Source of the DNA: Takakia lepidozioides
Taxonomy: Eukaryota > Streptophyta > Takakiopsida > Takakiales > Takakiaceae
Assembly: GCA_030704615.1 (NCBI GenBank)
Contig: CM060731.1
Span: forward strand, 16,676,001-16,740,000
DNA length: 64,000 bases
Direction of reading: 5' to 3'
The position numbers and the translations under genes were made by a program. Below, piece by piece: positions 10,481-20,134 of this stretch; the first letter of the stretch is position 1; the number at the start of each line of letters is the position of its first letter. The notes under the pieces are model-generated. The model ran no database searches and was not told the DNA's origin. It worked only from the letters and a program-made list of their open reading frames with translations.

Positions 10481-11775
10481 GAGTGAGGATTGTGCCTCAT
10501 CCAACACAGCGAGCGCGATTGGTATGCCATGCCCATAAGGAGTTGGGACATTTTGGGGTGCGCCACACTCATAGTTTGCTGCAAGGACAGTATTGGTGGC
10601 GGGGCATGCACACGGATGTACAACAGTTAGTGACAAGGTGCATGGTGTGTGATAGAGTGCGGGCTTCTTTCAACGCCCCTACTCCACAATTGCATCATTT
10701 ACCCATTATGGGTTTGGGCTATCGTTGGAGTCTTGACTTCGCAGGCCCATTGCCACTGACGATTCGCCATAACAAGTATGTGCTAGTGATGGTGGAACAT
10801 TTCTCCAAATGGATTGAATTGGTGGCATTGCTTGACAAGGCAAGTGAGGGGGCTGCGTATGCATTCTTAGACCAAGTGCTTAGCCAATTTGGTGCTCCAG
10901 CCGAAGTACTCACGGACCATGGAAGAGAGTTCTTGAGGGAGTTTCAAGCTTTGTGTGAGCAAGCCTTGATAGATCACCGCACTACTTCTCGGGATCATCC
11001 CGAGGCTGATGGCTTGGCCGAGAGGGTTGTGCAAACAGTCAAATGAGACTTGTGCAAGTATGGCTTGCAGAAAGGATACTTGGGAGATTGAGACCTTCAG
11101 CTACCTTGGTTGGCCATGGGCTACAGGTTTAGCAAACAAGCATCGCTTGCCTCGTTCTCGCCTTATTTCCTTCTCTTTGGCCGAGAGCCAGATTTGCCTG
11201 TATTTATTCGCATGAAGACTGCAATAGTCCTCAACCTTGATAATCCAGATGTGTGGACACAAGCATGTACCCAGCGGGCAGAGTAGTTCAAGAGAGTCAT
11301 GCCTATGGCTTTTGAGAACCTTGCTATTGCCCAACACCGAGACACATTGAGGTACGTCATTATACGTGGAGGAGGATATTGGCCAGGTGTTCAGGGTTTC
11401 CATCCTGGGGACTATGTGTATCTGCAGCAGATAGCGCCTACGACCTTGGATGTCACAGGAGGTCGTGTGATTCTAAGGGTCCGGGAGGTGTTGCCTTCAG
11501 GAATGTTGATTCTGGAGGGTCGAGATGGCATGGTATGGAAGGACCATGTGCGCAATTGTGCGCCATGTCACCTTCCACATGTGGATGGAATGATAGATCC
11601 CAACCTTGTAGTGGTACCTGCAGGGTTACGTTGCATGCTCTGTGGGCATGCTGGTGGTGCCGCGACCATGTTGGTGTGTGACAAATGCTCAAGGGGGTGG
11701 CACATGGGATGCTTGACACCGCCACTTGAGGAGGTTCCTAGTGGAGAATGGTTGTGTCCACGATGCCTTGGATAG
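10481..11775 (+). pseudogene. Integrase with C-terminal PHD finger (gypsy element)
   Basis: Integrase inserts the DNA copy into the genome. The HHCC zinc domain is visible (HKELGHFGVRHTHSLL, then CMVC). The DDE core shows SLDFAGPLP, EVLTDHGREF and HPEADGLAER. Stops lie at 11044, 11089 and 11284. After the core comes a GPY-like/SH3-like part (PGDYVYLQQIAP, VLPSGMLILEGRDG). Instead of a chromodomain, the protein then ends in a Cys4-His-Cys3 PHD finger at 11632-11772: CMLC, CDKC, WHMGC, WLCPRC. PHD fingers bind histone H3 tails, so it may steer insertion or tether the methyltransferase-carrying particle to certain chromatin; that is inference. Confidence 0.87.
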
Positions 11776-12038
11776 AGGTAGTGGGGCATGACAGTGGTGA
11801 GGTTGACAAGTGATCCAAGGTCTAGCTAACGGGAGTTCAATGCCATGGACACCCAATTGAAGCCATGGATTGCAGGAAGGCGAGTAACGATGGGGCTACT
11901 TTTGCACCCGGCCTCTTGATCTATTGCCTTCAGATACTGGGACTTGGGCGATTGATGCCCAAGCGATGATCTTATTGGGATGGATACTTGTCAGCTATCC
12001 GGTGTTAGAGGGACCTAATCACCAGCTAGGGGGGAAAT
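11776..12038 (+). other. 3' untranslated region and polypurine tract of the gypsy element
   Basis: No reading frame of note is seen after the TAG at 11773. The stretch ends with AGCTAGGGGGGAAAT, a purine run directly in front of TGTGG at 12039. In LTR retrotransposons such a tract primes plus-strand DNA synthesis and marks the first base of the 3' LTR, which is why I start the LTR at 12039. Confidence 0.65.
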
Positions 12039-12486
12039 TGTGGAATAGTTTTCTAGGATTATGTGCTTAGATTGTGTGGTGGACAGCGATGTATGTTGTG
12101 GCACGATGCTTAGGTGCACGACAGCTGTCATGGTTTTAGTCATGGTTATCTAGAATTACCTACTTCTAGTTAACTAGGACATTTTAGATATTTACATTTA
12201 TATTTTGTGTGTTGGGACTTCATTTGGTCTCACATGTCAAGTGAGGTGTCGAGCCTCACTTGGGACATGGGGATAGGTTTTCCCCTTGTGAGGATGGAGG
12301 AGGCTCATCTTCTTGTAGTTCAGCCTCCATGAGCCTCTCTCACCTCCATAGCTCTAGGTATTGAGAGGGAATGTGGTGAGGGCTTTGTAGGGTGGATTCC
12401 CTTAGCAAGGATGCCCTTGGCTTGACTTAGTTTATGTGATTGAATGGATTCATGAGTGGAGGGTTTCCATTATGTTCACTTCCATT
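12039..12486 (+). repeat. 3' LTR of the gypsy element (probably truncated)
   Basis: It begins TGTGGAATAG right after the polypurine tract. Bases 12039-12125 have no counterpart at the left end of the element; 12126-12486 match 1572-1926 closely. The similarity ends at CACTTCCATT, and a second copy of the LTR start follows within six bases. The usual TG...CA ends cannot be paired convincingly with the left copy. Confidence 0.7.
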
Positions 12487-12491
12487 ATCAT

Positions 12492-12577
12492 TGTGGTATA
12501 GCTTTCTAGGATTGTGTGCTTAGATTGTGTGGTGGACAGCAATGTATGTTGTGGCACGATGCTTAGGTGCACAACAG
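12492..12577 (+). repeat. Second copy of the LTR start module
   Basis: TGTGGTATAGCTTTCTAGG through GATGCTTAGGTGCACAACAG repeats 12039-12124 (TGTGGAATAG... GTGCACGACAG) with a few substitutions. It stops at the same base where the left-end repeat at 1572 begins. This is a fragment of another LTR or a product of template switching. Confidence 0.75.
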
Positions 12578-13841
12578 AAACATCAACAAATTAATCATAA
12601 TATGATTGAAAATGAAGATAAAAAATCCAAACAAATGCGTTTCAAGTGGCTGCCAGCTCATGACCAACCTGTTCTTATGTTTACGTGTCCCCAGTTCCCA
12701 TGGTTAACTACCTCCATCATATTCATATGTTTACGTGTTCCTAGTTCATTGGTCATATCAACCCATATAAATATCCACCCCCATATATAAACATAGTTAA
12801 ATTTCGGTGAACATATTTTAACAAATACCGAGATTTATATTGTAAACGATATCATGTACGCCATCTGAGTACTATTGTGCACTTCATCTAACGTACAGAA
12901 ACACAATCATTTTTGTCTCTTTGCCACATGGGAAGCTACTGTTGCATTGTTCTTAAAACATCATTTAGAATATAAATCCGACTATAAATCCAAAGATATG
13001 TCCGAAATTAATTATTTTGGCTTTCCATTATTTTGTTAATATTCCATTATATAGATAAGCACAGATTAGTCATATTTGCTTGTTCTCGACAAATGCAGCA
13101 ATGTATCTAATGAAGAACACGATCATGAAGAAAATCAAAACAATTTTGAAGATGTAAAAAAATATATAAATAATTTTCATATGAAGCTTTAATTAACTAA
13201 TGTCTCAAAATATTGCCACATCTCACCTATTTTAAATGCTAGATAATATTTTATATCAATGTGAGGAGGAGCCATTACGCTACTAGCCGCTTGTTTAGCA
13301 CTTATAATTGTTTGTTTAGTGTGATTGGGATAGTCAATATTTAATTCAGATTTACGAATATTATCACATCCCAAAAAAAAAAAACAAAAAAAAACATGAG
13401 GTATAAGATGGCATCCAAATTTTCCTTGACAACATCGTGATGATATGATGTTGTCAAGGTGGCATAATCCACACTTGTGAGAATGATTTACTTATAGGTG
13501 TTATTTCTTTATTATTATTTTAAAATAAAATTTAGAATGTTAAGTTATTGAACATAGCTATCGATGCTCATCGCATTGATTAAGCCGTATTTACGTCTTC
13601 AATGTATTGTTCATAATGACAACTAGTAGATTTCAGCTTCACTGTCACCACGATGGATCTTTTAGCAATTTCCAATGGCGTGGGGCCACACAAGTTTACC
13701 GTATTGATAACAACAGGATCTCTTGCTTTTTCTACCACACATCCGGGTTTCTATCTGGATATAAAGGACGCTATAACCTCCAGTTATCAATATGAGCCAG
13801 ATATTAAAACTCATATAACCAGAAGGAAGAAGAAGAAGAAG
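12578..13841. other. AT-rich intergenic DNA
   Basis: No gene is visible. Short frames on both strands lack motifs. A compact perfect hairpin at 13424-13459 and A-rich runs (13373-13395) are the only structures noticed. A frame at 13653-13949 runs into the LINE-tail module at 13842 and is not credible as a gene. Confidence 0.5.
13424..13459. repeat. Perfect 13-bp inverted repeat (hairpin)
   Basis: CCTTGACAACATC at 13424-13436 and GATGTTGTCAAGG at 13447-13459 are exact reverse complements separated by 10 bases. No T-run follows and no gene ends nearby. It may be the inner part of a small fold-back element or chance. Confidence 0.6.
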
Positions 13842-13910
13842 ACTCCGGAGGCCAGCGTAACTAAGAGCCACTTCGTCTTGCGGCTACTGCGCCCTTTCAG
13901 GGGTGGGCCC
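13842..13910 (-). repeat. Solo copy of the conserved LINE 3'-tail module
   Basis: The words GCGTAACTAAGAGCCAC, CTTGCGGCTACTG and CCCTTTCAGGGGTGGGCCC match similar stretches at 25032-25102 and 33671-33744, where they lie just downstream of minus-strand LINE coding fragments. Here no LINE coding sequence is attached on the expected side (right). Immediately left is a GAA-rich microsatellite, which on the minus strand would be the variable 3' tail. Confidence 0.6.
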
Positions 13911-15149
13911 TATGTAAGAACTTGTGTCCAGGGGACACCAATGGGATAGAAAGGAAGAGGTACCCGTGGCGCTACGGGTACCACGTGGTACCCATGGGGC
14001 TCATGGGTACCAACGGGTACCTAGGCTAGAATGAGAGTTTTTAAACATTTTCATTCATTAAATTGAGTTTTATATACTTTATCTAGTTACTAATAACACT
14101 CTTTTTCATAAAGTCCTTTACAATATGGAAGCCAAAGTACTCCATGAATTGTCTACATTAAATACAATTATTTATTATAGATGAACGGTGGGCCAAGGTT
14201 AAATTTGTAAAAAGATGTATTTTTATTATTATAGTCAATTTGGGATCACGTTATGGATGACACAGGGCAGCACATATCATCCATAACATCTTTCCCTCTC
14301 CCATTTGAAATGACAGTATCTCACCAAGAAACGTTCAACATGATATAGTGCAAGTGAATCCACTTTTTGGTTATGTTTTATGATTTTTATTTTTATTTTA
14401 AATCTTATGTACTTTTATGTAGGCCACATCTTCAACTATTTGGTCCACTCTTCATTGCACCTACCCTAGAAAAGTTGATATTTGTGCCAGCTGCATGTCT
14501 TCTTGAAGTAGGATACGAATCACCATTTTTTGTTTTTTGTTTTGTTTTTTCTGGAAAATAGCAGGAAATAGCCGTATATTCTATTCATTCATTGAAATTT
14601 GGATGGGGTCATCCTCATACATACTTTCATCCATTGATATCATCCACATTGCACAAATTCATCCATTTCTTGTTTTTTATTTGGAGAAGTTTGGCGATTA
14701 ATCCTTGAAATAACAGCATTTGCGACAAAATAGTTTATTTACGTATTCTTTGTTTTGTTGTGGATCTTCAAACGCACGAATTTTGGTGAAGCTGAGCAGA
14801 CATTTGCCATAAAAACTCGGCCTCCTAAGACTAAGTTGACCCTCCGAAGAATCTCATAAACACCAAGAAAAATATCAAAATACATGATCAAGAGCCCACT
14901 TTTGCAAGATGGACAAGTTGTCTTCTATTCCAAAGCGTTGTCCCTTCAGCTCGCCGTATTCTCATCAAGCCGCAACCAAACATAGTCGCTGCACCACTAT
15001 CCACCAACTCTCAAAATCTACAAAACCCTAGTTATGTTGCGGTGAGTGACAACAGACTCTTCTATGCATGAGAAGAAAACGAGGAGGAGTTCATGCCAAT
15101 TAGGTTGAAATTCTTCATTGGGGCGGAGCTCCGCCCTCCCGCCACCAGT
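13911..15149. other. Intergenic DNA with a GGTACC-rich patch
   Basis: The segment 13951-14021 holds several copies of the words GGTACCCGT, GGGTACCA and TGGTACCCAT in both orientations, like a short degenerate repeat array. The rest is AT-rich without recognisable genes. Frames near 14367-14561 are short and have no motif. Confidence 0.45.
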
Positions 15150-15435
15150 TTCTGCTTAATATTTAGCCATGACTAATTCTATAGGGTTTCACCAACTTTC
15201 CTCTTTTACCACTATTATTACCTCTCTCTTTAGCGGTTCCTCTAAGTTACCCTCAGCTACGAATCTAGCTCCATCTCCCGCCATAGCTCGTTCTGTGGCT
15301 TCTCGCACTGCCAAGCAGTCCCCCATGGCCGGCCAACAACTCTACTTCCCCCCTCCCCGCCTGTAAGATTCGCCTCTTCTCCACGCTTCTTTCAAGCTAT
15401 CTTTCGCTCGCTTTCTTATCGTTTCATGGGCAAAC

Positions 15436-16998
15436 ATGTTCTACGACTGCCCTCTGCCTCCCTTCTCGTCGCTCCAAACGCATCAGGTCTCAAGTATGCT
15501 ACCCCGCCTGCCTGCTCAGAGATCACATCACCGACAGCTCCGCGTGCTACCTTATGGTTTATACGCTTCTTCGAACTGTGGGTACTATCTCGCTCCTCAC
15601 TTTGGCATACTCAAGCTCCCCCGTGTGGCGGTGGAAGCTCTACCACCCACCCCTTCTCTATCAAAAATGGAGCTACGACTTGACCCGTATGCCTATAGCG
15701 ACGCACCACCCATTACGGGTTGCTCTGCCTACTTCGATATATGCAGTCAACACTGTAATGCGCTTCCCCAAACAGCGCACCCTGCTCCCAACCGGTGCTT
15801 CATTCGGAGCACAGCCTCTCAGTTATATGTCTACGATGGTGGCAAGCTGGGCGGGTGGCTGCCATCCCCCCCCCCCCCCCCCCCCTCTCTTAATCAAGCT
15901 GAGCAGTCTTGTATCATAATGATGCACAGTACTCAAACAATGGAGCATCTGGTCTGGTGGATCCCATCTCTAATAGAAGGCCCTGCGGGGCGGTGGCTTT
16001 CTATCTCTTGGCATGGCTACAAGTAGTACCATCTAGATTCCAGGGTACAGGTTGTGATGGTGGGCCCAACGCCAACCTCCATCAACTCAACGCCTACACA
16101 TTTCCAGGGAGCATACTCACCCTCCACTCAAAATCTATATCATTTCTCCTCCCTCCATACTCGACCCCATATTCCACTCTTTATTCTTTCTTTGATTTTT
16201 GCTCAACAGTCATCCCCATCATGTTACTACCAAGTCTTCTACAGTACTGTATTGCTCAATCCACCCTGCCTGACTCACCCTCAATGTACTCTCCCCCCCC
16301 AGATCATGTATTCACAACCTTCAGATATGCGTCAGCCACCACCTTCGGTCCCTCTTTGTTCCATACCCCACTGCATCCCAAACACAAAATCCCCCACTAC
16401 TCATTCTACACCCCAAAGTTTCACAGTGAACCATCTCTGCCAGCCTATTTTTTCACTAACTATAGACACTACTCATGTACTGGCTCCCTGCTTCATATCC
16501 AACCTCTTGGCCCCCCAACTCAGCTTCATGCCCACTGTTTGCCAACCCTATCAATAACAACCAATATAATTTCTCCTCCCTCCATACTCGACCCCATATT
16601 CTATTCTTTCTTCTTTCTCCAATTTTTGCTCAACAGCCATCCCACATCATGTTGTTGCCATGTCTTACACAATGCTGTATTGCTCAATCCAACCTGCCTG
16701 GCTCACCCTCAATGTACTCTCCCCCCCAAATCATGTATTCACAACCTCCAGATATGCGTCAGCCACCACCTTCGGCCCCTCTCTATTCCACAACCCACTA
16801 CATTTCAGGCACAAAATCCCTCGCTACTCATTCTACACCCCAAAGTTTCACAGTGAACCACCCCTACCAGCCTATTTCTTCACTAACTACACTACTTATG
16901 TATTAGCTTCCTTCTTCATATCCAGCCTCTTGGCCCCCAAACTCAGCGTCATGCCCACTGTTTGCCAGCCCTACCAATTACAACCAGGCCCCCAATAA
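15436..16998 (+). pseudogene. Pro/Ser/Thr-rich ORF1-like region of the LINE
   Basis: Several overlapping plus-strand frames of 112-315 codons exist because the strand is C-rich. The most repeat-consistent reading contains MYSQPSDMRQPPPS and THSTPQSFTVNH in both copies of the internal duplication. No zinc knuckle, RRM or coiled coil is seen. ORF1 proteins of LINEs bind the element RNA; assigning that role here rests only on position upstream of RT. The C20 homopolymer at 15866 makes the frame there unreliable. Confidence 0.4.
16138..16985 (+). repeat. Tandem duplication, unit about 425 bp
   Basis: 16138-16557 and 16561-16985 match along their length (for example TTTCTCCTCCCTCCATACTC, CAACCTCTTGGCCCCC, CATGCCCACTGTTTGCCA in both), with substitutions and a few indels. 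The duplication doubles the MYSQPxDMRQPPPS part of the Pro-rich frame. The level of divergence suggests it is old rather than an assembly artefact. Confidence 0.8.
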
Positions 16999-17412
16999 AT
17001 TTACTCCCATGGAATTCTCAACCACTGCGTGAAGTTCACTCCTCCCTCACTGTCATGTTGCATTATCCTGCTCAATTGTACAACCTGTGTTACATTGCCA
17101 TCATTTTCTGCCGTATGTACTAATTTCCATCTCTCTTTTACAGGCTCTATGACAAATCTCCAATCAATGCTACACATATGTTCCACATATACGTACCCTA
17201 TGTTTACAGCCAATACTCCACATTGCTACCCAGTTGGCATTGGGCTCAAGGGAAGTCTTCCCTGCCCATCTGACCCAACCGTACACATTACCACTTCTAT
17301 TGTTCAAGTCCAATGTAACTTCTTGCTGAACTCTGCTATACCCAACGCTCTTATCCAGGCGGCCCCAGGTGTTCAAGCTAGTCTCCGCTGCCCAGTTGCC
17401 CCAACCGTATAA

Positions 17413-18100
17413 GACGCCAAACTCACTAAACAAGACATTTACCTCTTGTACATCGACTTTAAAAATGCCTTTGGATCTCTAGACCATGCTCGTCTCCTCG
17501 CTATTATGACGGACGTAGGATACCCAACTGATGCCATTCAACTCATTGGCAACATTTATACTGGCAGCTCCACATTAAGCCCATATCTTTTTATCATCTT
17601 TTTAGAACCCTTTTAAAGATGGATTGAGCGTGGCAAACTAGGCTACCGCTACAAAACTTCTGATAACGAAATCTCTGTTGCAGCATATGCCGATGATCTT
17701 GCCAGATCCTTCCCCACAAACCTCAGCATCTCAATCTACAAGTGGACAAATTATCTCGATTCAATCAATGTTCTGGCATGGAGCTAAGCCTGCACAAATG
17801 CGTTGTTACCGCAGCCACCAATTATAGCCAATTCACTAAGTCTACGACTGCCTCACACTGCAAGTTGCAAATCCACTATCAAAATAAAAACTCCCCCTTC
17901 CTAGGCCCTGACGAACTCTACACCTACCTAGGTATACAACTTGTTCCCTCACTTACATGGCACCTACAAAAAACCATTACGATTTCTAAACTGACCGTCA
18001 GAAGCATAGCCCTCGTCAAATCTCTAATCCCCTCCGCCCCAAACTTTCCCTTATTCAATCGGTACTCAAACCACAAGTCCAATACTCTTTTCACGTGACA
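17413..18100 (+). pseudogene. LINE reverse transcriptase relic
   Basis: The enzyme would carry out target-primed reverse transcription. Motifs: YLLYIDFKNAFGSLDH (first catalytic Asp), GYPTDAIQLIGNIYTGSST, then SPYLFIIFLEP, and AAYADDLA with YADD at 17686-17697. The stretch normally lying between the thumb-side helix and LSPYLF (containing the QGD-type motif) is missing: STL runs straight into SPYLF, so an internal deletion has occurred. A TAA at about 17614 and a frameshift near 17720 follow. The thumb continues in 17742-18098 in another frame (GMELSLHKC, YLGIQLVPSLTW). Confidence 0.8.
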
Positions 18101-18861
18101 CCCTTCTCCCTCCGAGATATTAAATTAATCGATAAACATTTTATCCAACTCACTAAACTTATCTGCGGTCCACCCATCAGCACCCCTAACGCTCTTACCC
18201 AACTCCCAACAGATAACTACGGCATTGGTACCATCCCACTAATTATCTCCTACGCCCGCACCCTCGGCACACAACTTCAAGAAGCACTCAATGACCCCGG
18301 ACGACTGGGACTTATCTATAGGGGTCTCCTTCAATTCCTAGCTATTAAGTACAATGGCCTTTACTCCCTACTAACCCTTCATTCCCAATCTTGCCGCCAC
18401 TCGCCCACTGCTAGAACTTTATGCCAAATGAACATCAACATACAAACCGATCTCCCGGGCTACCTTAACACCACCTCACCCCTTGAACAAGCATGGCTTA
18501 ATAGTCCATCTCTCTCCAATTTTGAGGAACTCCACCCCCGCCAAAAAACGCCCATACTTGCCTACTTTAAAATCAGGCACATTGCAACAGTCGCCCAACT
18601 CACCACAGCCTCTGGCTATAGGCTACTCTCTCCCCGTGAGTTCACTCTCAAATACTCCAGAGCCACCGTCAAAACGTGTCATTACATGTCCCTGCTTCGA
18701 ACCCTCTTCTGCCACAAGATTTCCTCGTGTACTCTTGAGTGCGACCTACCATGCGAACTTTTTCCCCATAACAAACAAGACCTTCTTAGAACAAACCCAG
18801 CCCCCTCTATTCTCATTATGATGGCAGCACATAAAGCTCACCCTGACCCTCTAGTAAATGC

Positions 18862-18893
<32 letters not shown>

Positions 18894-18940
18894 GCCGCGG
18901 GTACCGGACACCTTGCCACATGCTATCCCCTCCCAAATGA
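18095..18940 (+). pseudogene. C-terminal region of the LINE ORF2
   Basis: A 281-codon frame follows the RT without obvious breaks until the C29 run. RDIKLIDKHFIQLTKLICG and NDPGRLGLIYRGLLQF resemble the post-RT helical region of plant LINE ORF2 proteins (typical of the segment after the thumb). The frame ends within or after a Pro run encoded by the homopolymer at 18865-18893, where sequencing length is uncertain. No endonuclease domain was found in the preceding DNA; if present it lay upstream of 17413 and is too decayed to read. Confidence 0.55.
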
Positions 18941-19083
18941 CCGGCTCTAACTCGACCATACCTACCTCACATGGCTCAACCACCCCCCACACTCCTATCT
19001 ATCCCCCCACTACCCTGCTGTCCCCAGCCAGCCCGCCCTCACCCCCGAACCCACAATATATTAACCCAGACAACCCGGAAGCC

Positions 19084-19225
19084 TTCATTATCGAAGCTAT
19101 TTTAGGAACCAGAACTCAAATCACCATCGATGAATTTGGCGCCACATGCCTAAAATTTCTACCTATGCAAATGGGCTGGGTATGCAGTGGAAGACAACAT
19201 CTGGCAAGCAAAGGACGACCTATTT
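19084..19225 (+). pseudogene. Chromodomain in the LINE
   Basis: The first half reads FIIEAILGTRTQITIDEFG in frame 1. After a frameshift in an A/T run near 19155, the second half reads YLCKWAGYAVEDNIWQAKDD in frame 2 (19160-19219). The YLxKWxGY...NxWxxxxxL pattern is the core of a chromodomain, which binds methylated histone H3. Chromodomains are common at the end of Ty3/gypsy integrases; here the domain follows a LINE RT and precedes a poly(A) tail. An alternative is that a gypsy end fragment was joined to the LINE, but no integrase motif is next to it. Confidence 0.7.
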
Positions 19226-19396
19226 GGGTCCCATGATGACACTGGGTCAACCCAGCCCACAACCTTGACCTCCTTACCGCATTTCATAAGTCCACTAACA
19301 CCAACTACCTAGCCCATATCCACCAACAATACACTTCTCAAACCCAATCAATAGACGCCCGATACGTCCATAACCCCCTCGCTGCCCCTGAGGTAC

Positions 19397-19858
19397 ATGT
19401 CTGCATCACATAATGTAATCCTAACAAAGACATTATACACACCTCCCCCTAATACGCCCCGGAAAATGTATGTCCAAGCCTCTCATGGTCGCTACATTGG
19501 ACTCATTCCAAATGACAGACTCACCTGGTTATGGCACAGATTCTCAACCTCAAACCCACCACCTAGCCAGCTCACACCCGCTAGGCAAGACTTCGCTACA
19601 GAAGTCTGTTGGCTCGTGGACCGCTACTTGGTTGATACCCACCCCAGAAAACCTCGCTCCCTCCTCAAGCTAACACAAGCCCAGTCTCATACTACCCTCC
19701 CACCGGACATCCTAGCATTTCTTATAGACTCTTTTCGAATCACGCACTCTTATTACTCAAACCCACTTACATGCCCTATGATGCTCTTGTCATACTCAAG
19801 CCCACACCCCCGAGACTGCATATTTGGAGCCTTAGGCTCCGCCTCTCAACATACCTAG
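19397..19858 (+). pseudogene. Unassigned C-terminal frame of the LINE
   Basis: A 153-codon frame lies between the chromodomain and the poly(A) tail. It has protein-like composition (YVQASHGRYIGLIPNDRLTW, FATEVCWLVDRYLVDTHP) but no motif I can name. The frame breaks at 19856 and similar sequence seems to continue to about 20090 (MHVCSYCTVVTDKFAFLMAD). It could be the last domain of the element polyprotein. No homologue is recognisable from memory. Confidence 0.35.
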
Positions 19859-20112
19859 ACTGACCGCGGCTTTGCACACCCACCCCAAGGGTCTCCCACG
19901 CAAGTCGCGTTACAACGGGCTCGCCACGCGGCCCATTCCTCCCCCTCTGCCGCCACCATCCTTCTTCTAACACACCAACAAATGCATGTTTGTTCCTACT
20001 GCACAGTCGTAACGGATAAATTCGCATTTCTAATGGCGGATAGAAGTTGCATCAATGACTCCGCAGTCGGCGCAATATTCGCGGCGATTTAATTCAATTA
20101 CGTAAATTGTTT

Positions 20113-20134
20113 AAAAAAAAAAAAAAAAAAAAAA
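20113..20134 (+). repeat. Poly(A) run (22 A) at the LINE 3' end
   Basis: An uninterrupted run of 22 adenines follows about 20 bases after the last plausible codons. It is the expected signature of target-primed reverse transcription of a polyadenylated RNA and fixes the 3' end and strand of the element. Confidence 0.75.

Larger units (their letters stand above)
1572..12577 (+). mobile_element. Ty3/gypsy LTR retrotransposon encoding a DNA methyltransferase and a PHD finger (decayed)
   Basis: The order is gag, aspartic protease, C5 cytosine methyltransferase, reverse transcriptase, RNase H, integrase, PHD finger. RT-RH before integrase is the Ty3/gypsy order. A repeat of about 355 bp near the left end (1572-1926) recurs at the right end (12126-12486), and a polypurine tract (about 12028-12037) precedes TGTGG at 12039. 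The coding region runs through all three plus frames with stops at 4853, 5588, 5786, 8033, 8632, 9204, 11044, 11089 and 11284, and frameshifts near 6790, 7230, 8200, 8866 and 10480, so this copy is dead. I found no clear tRNA primer-binding site. The 5' noncoding portion (1572-4471) is unusually long and internally repetitive. Confidence 0.85.
15150..20134 (+). mobile_element. Decayed non-LTR retrotransposon (LINE) with chromodomain and poly(A) tail
   Basis: From left to right: Pro/Ser-rich coding frames (15169-16998), a LINE reverse transcriptase relic (17413-18100), a C-terminal stretch (18095-18940), a chromodomain (about 19084-19225), a further conserved-looking frame (19397-19858) and an A22 run at 20113-20134. 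The A run and the coding order are those of a plus-strand LINE. The left boundary is approximate; no target-site duplication was identified. The coding strand is strikingly C-rich, with a C20 run at 15866-15885 and a C29 run at 18865-18893. Many stops and frameshifts show it is inactive. Confidence 0.7.

Noticed and set aside
10480-10538. C-terminal end of the RT frame (GWTSEDCASSNTASAIGMPCP)
   Set aside because: The same DNA encodes the start of the integrase zinc domain in another frame, so this tail is out-of-frame read-through.
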